A DNA stretch of 64,000 nucleotides from Pseudoalteromonas sp. '520P1 No. 423' (lineage in GTDB: Bacteria > Pseudomonadota > Gammaproteobacteria > Enterobacterales > Alteromonadaceae): positions 1,178,001 to 1,242,000 of the forward strand of contig NZ_BBZB01000002.1 in NCBI RefSeq assembly GCF_001269985.1, given 5' to 3'. The position numbers and the translations under genes are program-made. Under the pieces are notes generated by a model. The model was not told the origin of the DNA, searched no databases, and worked only from the letters and a program-made list of their open reading frames with translations. This document shows positions 55,801 through 64,000 of the stretch, piece after piece. Each line of letters begins with the position of its first letter. Positions within the stretch are counted from its first letter, which is position 1.

Positions 55801-56236
55801 GTGTGATCCCCAGACGGATACATAGAAAGAATTGGCTATTCTCCAGCACTGCAAAGGGAGCAAAAGCCAGCTTCCAGATGTATTTATTGAAGATAAGGCT
55901 GAATAGTTACAATTGTGAAACGATTATTTTTAGGAGGTGATATCAATACACAATTTCTTGTTAAATTTATTACCCTGTTACGCCCTTTTATTCCTTCTAT
56001 CTCACAATTTGGTGATCGCCAGGTCGTGCGATTAATAAAAACACCTGATGTTGAAAATATTACATTGAAAGGTATTGCAACTTTACCATTGCACACTGCG
56101 CTAAATAATTAAAATATGCAAACGATTATCTTGCCAGGTGATGATATAAATTACCTATAATTGAGACCAAAGTATTATTGCTTTATATTTTTTGATTTAT
56201 CACTCTAGAACGATAATTAAGTAAGTTTAAATACCT
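55801..56236. other. intergenic region after the transposase remnants
   Basis: Short overlapping open frames exist on both strands at 55884-56112, but neither has a recognisable product. The promoter of the SMP-30-like gene should be in the last 150 bases. Confidence 0.4.
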
Positions 56237-57121
56237 ATGAAAAAAATAATCGCACTCACTATTAGTCTATTTACACCGGTACTTTTTGCTCATTCAATAC
56301 AGACATATCAAACAAGCGATTGGATCACTGACAAGGTATTCACTCAAGGTATTGAAGGCCCTGCGGTTGATAAATCAGGTCACCTATTTGCTGTGAATTT
56401 TGAAAAAGATGGCACCATAGGAAAAGTAACAGCAAAAGGTGAAGCTCAGTTGTACATCACTTTGCCTAAAGGCAGTACTGGAAACGGAATACGTTTTGAT
56501 ATTAAAAATAATATGTATATTGCAGATTATAGCGGTCATAACATATTAAAAGTTGATGCCTACAATAAGAAAGCCTCAGTATTTGCGCATAACCCTAAAA
56601 TGAATCAACCAAATGATATTGCGATAATGAAAACAGGGACTTTATTCGCGAGTGATCCAAATTGGGTAAAAAGTACTGGACAATTATGGCGAATAGATAC
56701 TAATGGCTCAACTCACCTAATAGAATCTGGTATGGGAACAACTAATGGTATCGAAGTCAGTGCAGACCAAAAACAATTATTCGTTAATGAAAGTGTGCAA
56801 AGAAAAGTTTGGGTTTATGATATTCAACCTGATAATACACTTAAAAATAAACGCTTATTAATAGAATTTGCTGATTTTGGTTTAGATGGAATGAGAGTTG
56901 ATATTAAGGGCAACTTGTATATTGCCAGATATGGTAAAGGTGTAATAGCTAAAGTTTCCTCAAAAGGTAAGCTACTGTCTGAAATAAAACTTAAAGGACA
57001 ATATCCAACTAATGTTGCTTTTGGTGGTAAAAATGGCAATCAAATCTTTGTAACAATGCAAAAACGTGGTGCGATTGAAACTTTTTTTGCTCAATACCCA
57101 GGATCAAGCCAGTTTAATTAG
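56237..57121 (+). CDS. exported SMP-30/gluconolactonase-like (NHL-type) beta-propeller protein
   Basis: A signal peptide (MKKIIALTISLFTPVLFAHS) is followed by a six-bladed propeller in 294 residues. Repeats include IEGPAVDKSGHLFAVNFEKD, GNGIRFDIKNNMYIADYSGH, MNQPNDIAIMKTGTLFASDP and TTNGIEVSADQKQLFVNESV. The family hydrolyses sugar lactones or related esters with a divalent metal. The substrate cannot be told from sequence. The end of the gene overlaps the start of an ArsR-type regulator. Confidence 0.85.
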   Translation: MKKIIALTISLFTPVLFAHSIQTYQTSDWITDKVFTQGIEGPAVDKSGHLFAVNFEKDGTIGKVTAKGEAQLYITLPKGSTGNGIRFDIKNNMYIADYSGHNILKVDAYNKKASVFAHNPKMNQPNDIAIMKTGTLFASDPNWVKSTGQLWRIDTNGSTHLIESGMGTTNGIEVSADQKQLFVNESVQRKVWVYDIQPDNTLKNKRLLIEFADFGLDGMRVDIKGNLYIARYGKGVIAKVSSKGKLLSEIKLKGQYPTNVAFGGKNGNQIFVTMQKRGAIETFFAQYPGSSQFN

Positions 57122-57383
57122 GCATGTAACACGTTTAGCAATTTTTAAACGTGTTGTTAAGTCTGGCACTCAAGGGATTGCTGTGGGTGATATTCAAGAG
57201 CAATTAAGCATTCCTGGCTCTACCCTTTCTCACCACGTTTCAAGTTTAGCGGCAGCATGCTTAATTAAACAACGACGAGAAGGTCGTACTTTATATTGTG
57301 TCGCGCAATATCCGAGGTTAATGGAAGTATTACATTTCTTGCAAGGTGAATGTTGTGCAGATGAATGTGGCAAAAACATATAA
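57087..57383 (+). CDS. ArsR-family winged-helix regulator
   Basis: The product shows the ArsR fold: RLAIFKRVVKSG, the recognition helix IPGSTLSHHVSSLAAACLIK and the wing RREGRTLYCV. It ends with a Cys-rich tail, GECCADECGKN, which could sense a metal or thiol state. The family normally starts about ten residues before 'TRLAIFKRV'. No ATG is available; TTG 57087 or GTG 57066 are the options, both inside the preceding gene. The start may have been lost by a small rearrangement, or translation may be coupled. Confidence in the fold is high, in the exact start low. Confidence 0.7.
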   Translation: MLNTQDQASLIRHVTRLAIFKRVVKSGTQGIAVGDIQEQLSIPGSTLSHHVSSLAAACLIKQRREGRTLYCVAQYPRLMEVLHFLQGECCADECGKNI

Positions 57384-57554
57384 GCAATTTTACGAGCCAA
57401 GTAGTGGAATTCAATTTTAAGTATATTTATAGTCTGGTTAATTAACATTATATAGGAAATCAAACAGGAAAAAAGTATAGTTACATCACTCGTATTAGTA
57501 ACACTTATTAGTTTTTCTAAACCTAATTTACTTGTTAAATTAATACTCTTTTTT

Positions 57555-58949
57555 TTGATATTTTTGCAAGCAAGCCAATTGATGTATTTTCATTATTTTG
57601 GATCTTTTTATAGCGCTTTTGATCTTATTTTAGCCATGAGAGAAACAACTGATGCATTGGCTGGTTTTTGGGATGTGAGTCTATTTTTACTAATTCCTTT
57701 GTCTATTTCTCTTATTTTATCTAGTTTAGCTTTCTTCTTTTATAATAAATTATGTGAAAAGTCTTTATCTTTTTTATGTGTAAACTTCTTACTATATTTA
57801 GTTTTATGTTTCCCTTTTTTACAATCTTTAAAATCAAGTTCATCACAAAAATTTCAACCTAATATAACTCATTCACCAATTAAAAATGGTCTTTATTCCT
57901 TTTCTTATTTTATCGCATTCCAAACAAAAAAAGCTTTAGGTTTTAATAAAGAAATACCTGATTATGAAAAATATCAAATTACTAAAGTACCAAGTGTTGA
58001 TGCAAATATAGTCGTAATTATGGGTGAAAGTTTAAGTACTTTAAACATGGGTCTATATGATTATGAACGCCAAACTACACCTAATTTAACTAAGCTAAAA
58101 AGTGATCCTAATTTTGTTTATCGCCACTCATTATCTAGTGCAGTATCTACTCGTGTATCCTTAGCTTTATTTTTTAATACTGTTTATGAACCTGACAATA
58201 TATCTCACCTACAAAGCATGGATACATCCTTATTTAGGCTTGCTAAACAATCTGGCTTTAATACACATTACATTACAACTCAAAAGAATGCAGGAGGGTT
58301 AACTTACTCATTTTCCTTAAAAGATATAGATACTTGGAAAGATGATAGTCATTTAAATCATTATCATAGTAAATATGACGATAGATTATTGCTAGAACTT
58401 AATCAAATGGACTTAGATTACTCTAAACCACAATTTATAACGTTGCAAATGACAAGTGCCCACACACCATATGTAGATAACTATCCAGAAGAATTTGAGG
58501 CTTATCCAGTTGACAACGTTAATTATAATGCTTATTTAAAAAACAGTTATGACAATTCTGTAAAATTTAATGATAAAGTAATTACAGATATTTTTAATTT
58601 TTTTGCTGGTACAAACAGGCCTACATATATATTTTTAACTTCAGATCATGGAGAATTAACTGGTCAAAATGGAAGGTTTGGGCATAATCAAGTCGATTTA
58701 GAAATTGCAAAAGTTCCTTTCTTATTTTATGGAGCAAATTTAACTAAAGATGCCATAAGCAGTGTTTCGCAAGAATTAGGTATTTTACCTAACCATTACA
58801 CTATCAGTAAAAAAATAGCTAAATTGTTAGATTATGAGATATCAAACCCAAATGAAAAAGAAAATATATATTTTCTTAATGGCACTGCTGTTTTCGGTGA
58901 AGCAGGCTTTATGAGCTATGATATAGAAGCTGAAAAAGCAAAATTGTAA
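57555..58949 (+). CDS. phosphoethanolamine transferase-like membrane sulfatase-fold protein, start uncertain
   Basis: The protein has N-terminal membrane helices and a periplasmic alkaline-phosphatase-fold domain with MGESLSTLNMGLYDYERQTTP (metal and nucleophile region) and SDHGELTGQNGRFGHNQ (metal ligands). This matches enzymes that add phosphoethanolamine to lipid A or core sugars (EptA/CptA group). The nucleophile Thr is probably in the STRVSLALFF segment. TTG 57555 gives 464 residues. The same frame is open back to about 57458 and encodes another hydrophobic helix, but there is no ATG, GTG or TTG at its start, where ATAGGAA precedes ATC. The true start may be lost. Confidence 0.75.
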   Translation: MIFLQASQLMYFHYFGSFYSAFDLILAMRETTDALAGFWDVSLFLLIPLSISLILSSLAFFFYNKLCEKSLSFLCVNFLLYLVLCFPFLQSLKSSSSQKFQPNITHSPIKNGLYSFSYFIAFQTKKALGFNKEIPDYEKYQITKVPSVDANIVVIMGESLSTLNMGLYDYERQTTPNLTKLKSDPNFVYRHSLSSAVSTRVSLALFFNTVYEPDNISHLQSMDTSLFRLAKQSGFNTHYITTQKNAGGLTYSFSLKDIDTWKDDSHLNHYHSKYDDRLLLELNQMDLDYSKPQFITLQMTSAHTPYVDNYPEEFEAYPVDNVNYNAYLKNSYDNSVKFNDKVITDIFNFFAGTNRPTYIFLTSDHGELTGQNGRFGHNQVDLEIAKVPFLFYGANLTKDAISSVSQELGILPNHYTISKKIAKLLDYEISNPNEKENIYFLNGTAVFGEAGFMSYDIEAEKAKL

Positions 58950-59106
58950 TTAAAGCAATAAATTTTTCATACTCAGCTTTTGGATTTGATTCATTATTTG
59001 ACTTAAAAGTGACTCATAATCCAAAGCGTTCTATATCAAGCTTTAATCAAAGGGTTACCTCTAAAGCTTGGTTAGAACGCTGGAATAAGCTCATTATAAT
59101 TAAAAG

Positions 59107-60090
59107 TTAGCAGTCATCTTTTTCAAATAGCTCCATTAAACCAACTAATGCTGTAAACAGAACTGCACCAACAGGCCATACAATCCAAGTGATGTCCCAA
59201 TCCATGGTCCACAAGCTCCAACCTAAATAAATTGCAGTAAGTAAAGGCCAATAAAAAGATGCGAGTTTCTCTGCGCGTCTAGCTCGTTTATTTTTTACTG
59301 TGTCTATAGAATGATCTAGTAGAATTGCATTATATGCATCATGTTCAGCCGATATTGGAGAGATGATATAAATCCCGCCAGATATTATGAATAACATCAA
59401 GATCAACATTAACATAACCATATCTGAACCATCAAAAAACATACTTATAACCATGACAGGAACAAAGCTAATAATGAACATAAATATACTCATAGATAGT
59501 CTTGTATTATAAGTTGGTTTAATCTTATGTAATTTATCTGTGAAAATACTATGTACACCATATTCTAATTCAAATTTCTCATCGTCGATTATTGATGTTT
59601 GCGTTTCAAACTGATTCGTTTTAATGAAAAAGTGAATGGCTATAGACACCATAACTAAGATACTGACAACACCTAATGCACCTGCGATATCTTCTGTTAT
59701 ATTTAAACGGTTCGTTTCTGCCATCGCCATAAAGAAAAACAATGGCACCACAGAGCAAATGCAAAGCATGATCCCTTTTGTATTTAAACTTGATACCGCC
59801 AGCTTATTTTCAACATATTTTGTAGCTTGATCTAAACTAACTTGAATTGTATCTGACTCTTTTGTCGTTTGAGTATTATTTTCAAAAGTTTCATTTTCAT
59901 CTTTTAATAAAAAATCTGTAGTCACATCGAAAATATCTGCAAGCATAATTATTCTATTTAAATCAGGTATGCTATTTGCGCTTTCCCATTTAGAAACAGA
60001 TTGCCTAGATACGTCTAGCTTTTCTGCTAATTCTTCTTGTGACCAACCAAGTTGTTTTCTTAATTTAGCTATTTTGTCTGCTAATATCAT
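59107..60090 (-). CDS. XRE-family regulator with a C-terminal membrane domain
   Basis: An N-terminal helix-turn-helix ([38 protein letters not shown], residues 5-60) is followed by a linker. Five to six hydrophobic segments lie between about residues 100 and 315. Such membrane-tethered XRE proteins bind DNA from the inner membrane and answer to membrane or envelope state. The target is unknown; the RND pump next door is on the same strand but more than 3 kb upstream in reading direction. The product has 327 residues. Confidence 0.85.
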   Translation of the reverse strand: MILADKIAKLRKQLGWSQEELAEKLDVSRQSVSKWESANSIPDLNRIIMLADIFDVTTDFLLKDENETFENNTQTTKESDTIQVSLDQATKYVENKLAVSSLNTKGIMLCICSVVPLFFFMAMAETNRLNITEDIAGALGVVSILVMVSIAIHFFIKTNQFETQTSIIDDEKFELEYGVHSIFTDKLHKIKPTYNTRLSMSIFMFIISFVPVMVISMFFDGSDMVMLMLILMLFIISGGIYIISPISAEHDAYNAILLDHSIDTVKNKRARRAEKLASFYWPLLTAIYLGWSLWTMDWDITWIVWPVGAVLFTALVGLMELFEKDDC

Positions 60091-60555
60091 TTTTTAAATC
60101 CTTTATGTATTAATTGGTAGCCAGAATAGGAAAATTTGAAGTTGCATACTATCAAGCATGCTTTGAATTTTGTCAACTGAAGGTTGCTTTTGTTTAAGCT
60201 TTTGAATTTAATGCATTAATTGCAAGAGTAATTGGCCAAAAATAATTAATAGTATAGCTTGAGTAATATTAACTTATTGTATATTCCCCTTTTATTTAAT
60301 AAATGATTGATAATAGATCGCAAAGTATAATTTCAACCTCAACTAAATAGAGGAATTAATTATAAATCTAGTGGGGTCATACATTGATAATTTTATAAAA
60401 AACAAAACAGAAATATAATAAACAATTTTTAATTTAAGTGTGCGTTTGTTTATCGTACTTATATTAAAGCATTTACCAAAATATTAAATGCATCAAAAAA
60501 GCCTCGAGATTATCTGCGAGGCTTGGTATTAAAACTAATATAATTACGAATAAAC
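60091..60555. other. intergenic region
   Basis: AT-rich. It holds the promoter of the XRE gene at its low end and the RND operon terminator at 60499-60524. I see no gene in it. Confidence 0.5.
60499..60524 (-). terminator. terminator of the RND efflux operon
   Basis: AAGCCTCG and CGAGGCTT pair around a 10-base loop. On the minus strand the stem is followed by TTTTTTGATG, about 30 bases after the permease stop. Confidence 0.85.
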
Positions 60556-63500
60556 TTAATTTCTGGGGACTTTTATCTTATAAAAGATACTATACAAAAC
60601 TGGGACTGCAATCATAGTGAGAATCGTAGCAAATGCCAGTCCGCCCATTATGGTTACTGACATATCAGCAAAGAATGGGTCAAACACTAGCGGCATTACA
60701 CCTAAAATAGTTGTGATAGCTGCAAGGGATACTGGACGTAAACGACTTAAACTAGCTTCAACTATGGCAACCCCTTTTTCTTTGCCCTCTTCTATTTGAA
60801 GATCAATTTCTTCAAGCAGCACGATCGCATTTTTAATCAACATACCAAATAAACTTAAAAAACCCAGCAATGACATAAAGCCAAATGGCATATCAGCTAT
60901 TAATAATCCAGCAACAACTCCTACTACAGCCATAGGCACGATTAACCATATGATCAAAGGCTGTCTAGCACGACCAAATAATAAAACACTGATAATAAAC
61001 ATCACTAAGAATCCAAGCGGTAGACCTTGACCTAACGCTGCTTGTGCGTCACGTGAAGATTCATATTCGCCACCCCATTCAAGCTGATAACCATCTGGTA
61101 ATTTTATGGCTTCGACTAATGGTTTAATACGAGCAAAAGCTTCACCAGTTGTTTCTTGATAACCTGCTTCAGCTTTTACAGATATCGTTCTGACACGATC
61201 ACGTCGATTGATCAGTAACTCTTCACTTTGATAGGTAATATTACCGCTTACTTGTTTAAAAGGAATATAAGTGCGTTGACTACTACTCCAGACTAAGCTG
61301 TTTTCTAGCCCAAACAATTGATCTTGCGTCTGATTTTGATTCTTTGCCACTATAGGGTATAAGTAGTCACCATCTTGCAATTGGCCTATTGTGAGTCCAT
61401 CAGTATAAAATTTTACAGCATCACTAAAGTCACTTCTGCTAACCCCAGCGACACCTGCAGCAATATCGTCAAACTCTGGAATAAGTACAATGCCTTTTTC
61501 ACGCCAATTATCTCGAATATCCCTAATTAAACCATCTTGACGGAATATTGCTTTAGCTTGCTCTGATAAACGACGTAAAATTTCAGGATCATGACCAGAA
61601 AAACGTGCTTGAATTTTAGCACCAGCACCTGGTCCAAATTGCATGACCTCAGCAAAGTACTCAACATTTGCATTATTTTTTCTGAGTTTATCTGAAATCT
61701 CTTGCGCTAGCCTAGGTACTTCAGAAGCATCTTTTGCCCTAATAAGATATAAGCCATAACTTTCGTTTGGCATTTCAGGTGAAAAAACTAAAGTGAACCG
61801 TGCGGAGCTTTCACCTATAAAAGTAGATAAAGACTCAATACCTTCAGTTTCTAGAATTAAGTTTTCACCCGCTTTCATATATTTTTCTGTTGCTCTAATA
61901 TCTGAGTCTTGCGCGCCCCAATAGTGAACGAAAAATACAGGTGTATTTGAAGGTGGAAAAAACCCTTGTTTTATTAAACCGAAACTGGCGTAAGCAGTGA
62001 TTGTTATACCAATTAAAGTAACAATCGTTAAGCCGCGCCAATGGAGTGCTGCTCTTAAAACAACTAAATATCCTCTGTGTAAAAAAGAATGTGAATCTTG
62101 TTCTTGGCTAGCTTGGCCAACTTTATAAAAATAACGTCCTAATAAAGGTGTCAAAGAAACAGCTAGTACCCAGCTTAACATCAATGAAATTAAGACTACG
62201 GCATAAAGAGAGAATAAAAACTCACCTGTTGCATCATCAGATAAACCGATGCCAGAAAACGCAGCGATGCCGATAATAGTTGCACCAAGCAAAGGCCATT
62301 GGGTTCTTTTTACAATAAAGCTTGCAGATTCAAAAGCCGACTTTCCTTTTTCCATTCGTAGCATCATGCCTTCAGCGACTACTATGGCATTATCAACCAA
62401 CATGCCCATGGCAATTACCATAGCCCCAAGCGATATACGTTGTAGCTGAAGGTCGTATAACCACATAATTAAAACTGTACCTAGTACTGTAATTAACAAT
62501 GTACCACCAACTACAATACCTGATCGCCATCCCATGAATATACATAAAGCAATTGTTACTACTGCCACTGATAATTCCAGATTTAAAATAAATCCATCTA
62601 CAGATTTTTCAACAACTTTAGCTTGATTATAGATTGAAGCGACATTGATCCCTGCTGGTAACTGTTTTAGAACTTGGGCGAGTTTAGCTTCTATTTTTTC
62701 ACCTACTTCCACTATATTGATATCGTTTTGTGCTGATATACCTAAAGTAATAGCTGGATGACCATTGTATCGTTTTAATCCGCTTGGAATATCAACTGTT
62801 TGCACAGAAAGTTTGGCGATGTCTTTAATTTTTATAGAAGCATTTTTCCCTGGTAGCACAATTGATAAATTTTCTATTTCTTCTACGCGGTTGGTTGAAC
62901 TTTCAACGGGGATTCGGATCTGTTTATCATCAACATACAGTCTACCACCAACAAATGGTTTTAAATTACTTGCCAAAACTTGTTTTATTTCTGGGAATGA
63001 CAGACCCAATCCTGCAATTTGATAACTGTCAATTTCAGCAACAATTTGTTCTTCAATTATGCCTTCAACTTGTACTTTTGCCACGCCATCTACTGCAAGA
63101 AGTTCTCTCCTAATTGTTCTCGAAAACTCTCTCATTTGATAAGCTGTAAAATCAGGTGCTGTTAATGTGTAATAGATGCCATATACATCACCAAAATCAT
63201 CCATCACTACTGGGGCACTCGCTCCTAATGGTAATGAACCTTGTATATCTCGTAATCGTTTTCTTAATTCATCCCAAATTTGCGGTAACAAAGGTCCATC
63301 TATTGTAGGTTTCACTTCCATAGTGACACGAGAAAAACCTGGTTTGCTAACAGATTCTAACTTATCAAGTTGCCACATTTGTTGAAGTGCTATCTCAACT
63401 TGTTCAGTGACTTCTCGTTCAACTTTTTTGGCACTTGCACCTGGGTAATATGTAAAAATAACAGCTTGTTTTATGGTAAAAGCAGGATCTTCTAAGCGCC

Positions 63501-63597
63501 CTATTTTACCCATAGCTATCACACCACCTATAATAAAGCATAGTGCGATAAGCCATATATTTGTTGGCTTTGATAAAGAATAACGTGCAATATCCAT
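60556..63597 (-). CDS. RND-family multidrug efflux permease (HAE1/AcrB-like)
   Basis: The 1,013-residue inner-membrane pump is of full length for the family. It has the early DPAFTIKQAVIFTYYPGAS segment, two large periplasmic loops and twelve expected helices. Helix 4 carries the proton-relay segment GMLVDNAIVVAEGMMLRMEK, and there is a second half repeat MLIKNAIVLLEEIDLQ. It exports drugs or other small molecules with an adaptor and an outer-membrane channel. The adaptor gene lies one base upstream. The substrate is unknown; the branch looks closer to the MexK/'efflux RND permease' group than to classical AcrB. Confidence 0.92.
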   Translation of the reverse strand: MDIARYSLSKPTNIWLIALCFIIGGVIAMGKIGRLEDPAFTIKQAVIFTYYPGASAKKVEREVTEQVEIALQQMWQLDKLESVSKPGFSRVTMEVKPTIDGPLLPQIWDELRKRLRDIQGSLPLGASAPVVMDDFGDVYGIYYTLTAPDFTAYQMREFSRTIRRELLAVDGVAKVQVEGIIEEQIVAEIDSYQIAGLGLSFPEIKQVLASNLKPFVGGRLYVDDKQIRIPVESSTNRVEEIENLSIVLPGKNASIKIKDIAKLSVQTVDIPSGLKRYNGHPAITLGISAQNDINIVEVGEKIEAKLAQVLKQLPAGINVASIYNQAKVVEKSVDGFILNLELSVAVVTIALCIFMGWRSGIVVGGTLLITVLGTVLIMWLYDLQLQRISLGAMVIAMGMLVDNAIVVAEGMMLRMEKGKSAFESASFIVKRTQWPLLGATIIGIAAFSGIGLSDDATGEFLFSLYAVVLISLMLSWVLAVSLTPLLGRYFYKVGQASQEQDSHSFLHRGYLVVLRAALHWRGLTIVTLIGITITAYASFGLIKQGFFPPSNTPVFFVHYWGAQDSDIRATEKYMKAGENLILETEGIESLSTFIGESSARFTLVFSPEMPNESYGLYLIRAKDASEVPRLAQEISDKLRKNNANVEYFAEVMQFGPGAGAKIQARFSGHDPEILRRLSEQAKAIFRQDGLIRDIRDNWREKGIVLIPEFDDIAAGVAGVSRSDFSDAVKFYTDGLTIGQLQDGDYLYPIVAKNQNQTQDQLFGLENSLVWSSSQRTYIPFKQVSGNITYQSEELLINRRDRVRTISVKAEAGYQETTGEAFARIKPLVEAIKLPDGYQLEWGGEYESSRDAQAALGQGLPLGFLVMFIISVLLFGRARQPLIIWLIVPMAVVGVVAGLLIADMPFGFMSLLGFLSLFGMLIKNAIVLLEEIDLQIEEGKEKGVAIVEASLSRLRPVSLAAITTILGVMPLVFDPFFADMSVTIMGGLAFATILTMIAVPVLYSIFYKIKVPRN

Positions 63598-63598
63598 A

Positions 63599-64000
63599 TT
63601 AATACTCTGCCTTATATTCTTTAACTTTTAGCCCTTGACTCATTTGATTAACCGCAGCTGATACGATTTTATCACCTACCACTACACCACTTGAGACAAC
63701 TGCAAACTCTCCTTGTAAACTTGCTATTTCAACAGTAACAGATTGAATATCATTATTTTCTTGTCTGAATTTCCAAACCTTAAATCCTTTATTTTTATCA
63801 CCCATAAGTGACTTGATTGGAATTAATATTGCACTGTGTTGTTCACTAATATTTTCAATTTTTACACTTGCTCTTGAACCCGGATAAAATAAATTACTGA
63901 CTTTGCCATCTAAGGCAAATGTAACACCATAAGTTTGCGTAATAGGATTGGGCGATGTTTCATGTTCAACATAAGTAATATCAAATACTGTGTCTTCTTG
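63599..64000 (-). CDS. RND efflux adaptor (membrane fusion protein), C-terminal part, cut by window edge
   Basis: The frame is open from base 64000 and gives the last 133 residues. They contain the beta-barrel and membrane-proximal domains: TQTYGVTFALDGKVSNLFYP, the PGSRASVKI motif, AILIPIKSLMGD and VVSSGVVVGDKIVSAAVNQM. An ATG at 63805 is internal. It directly precedes the permease with a one-base gap and is cotranscribed. Confidence 0.85.
   Translation of the reverse strand, partial: QEDTVFDITYVEHETSPNPITQTYGVTFALDGKVSNLFYPGSRASVKIENISEQHSAILIPIKSLMGDKNKGFKVWKFRQENNDIQSVTVEIASLQGEFAVVSSGVVVGDKIVSAAVNQMSQGLKVKEYKAEY

Noticed and set aside
55884..56112. Overlapping 65-70 codon frames on both strands
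   Set aside because: Neither is recognisable or has a good start, and they are shadows of each other.
58950..59106. Open stretch after the phosphoethanolamine-transferase-like gene reading SYSAFGFDSLFDLKVTHNPK and onward to a stop at 59110
   Set aside because: It could be a frameshifted C-terminal extension or an old gene end, but I recognise no family and cannot support a feature.
1..64000. tRNA, rRNA or integron integrase genes
   Set aside because: Looked for on both strands; no tRNA-like T-arm and acceptor pairing, no rRNA segments and no tyrosine recombinase motifs were found.

Overview
The window looks like the chromosome of a marine gammaproteobacterium of the Alteromonadales (Pseudoalteromonadaceae or Psychrosphaera-like). 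The evidence is AT-rich DNA, two large TonB-dependent receptors, secreted PKD-domain proteases, an acyl-CoA dehydrogenase/ETF/ETF-QO operon and a cluster of integron-type cassettes. The genus is an inference; there is no rRNA or tRNA in the window to settle it.

Layout. 1-5035: start of a membrane sensor protein (minus, cut by the edge), a short GlpD-like flavoprotein and a TonB receptor. 5063-8135: an unknown protein and a secreted chymotrypsin-fold protease with two PKD and two chitin-binding-type modules. 8490-15198: a small hypothetical gene, then the operon acyl-CoA dehydrogenase - etfB - etfA - ETF-ubiquinone oxidoreductase, with a divergent AraC-type regulator. 15312-16328: ATP-type phosphofructokinase.

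16364-24300 is the accessory heart of the window: an integron cassette cluster without an integrase (a CALIN). I recognise four attC sites and small cassette genes for a membrane protein, a lipoprotein, an exported protein, a small membrane protein and probably a YHS-like Cys protein. Three of the four attC sites are each occupied by an element known to home on attC: one IS1111-type insertion sequence and two nearly identical group II introns with decayed maturases. Removing each element in silico restores a plausible attC. The non-coding end of the IS contains a short segment matching both of its insertion junctions, as expected for a guide (seek/bridge) RNA.

24847-25700 is gene debris, followed by a large secreted M43-type metalloprotease (25759-29169), a DUF1456 gene and a dead sensor kinase. 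31046-43180 (minus) is a complete glycogen operon read in the order CBM48 protein, malQ, glgB, glgX, glgP, glgC, glgA, with tightly overlapping genes. 43633-44875 holds yjjX-yjjG. 45048-45572 holds two NrdR-like boxes in front of a broken nrdG/nrdD fusion, a relic of anaerobic ribonucleotide reductase. 45680-49502 is a TonB receptor / BNR-repeat Cys protein / thioredoxin-like operon. After an AGCS symporter (49691-51070) come the decayed remains of PepSY and DUF4198 genes, which often accompany such receptors. 52275-58949 holds a beta-propeller lipoprotein, murQ, a transposase graveyard, an SMP-30-like protein with an overlapping ArsR regulator, and a phosphoethanolamine-transferase-like gene with no normal start codon. 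The window ends with an XRE membrane regulator and an RND efflux pump whose adaptor gene is cut by the edge.
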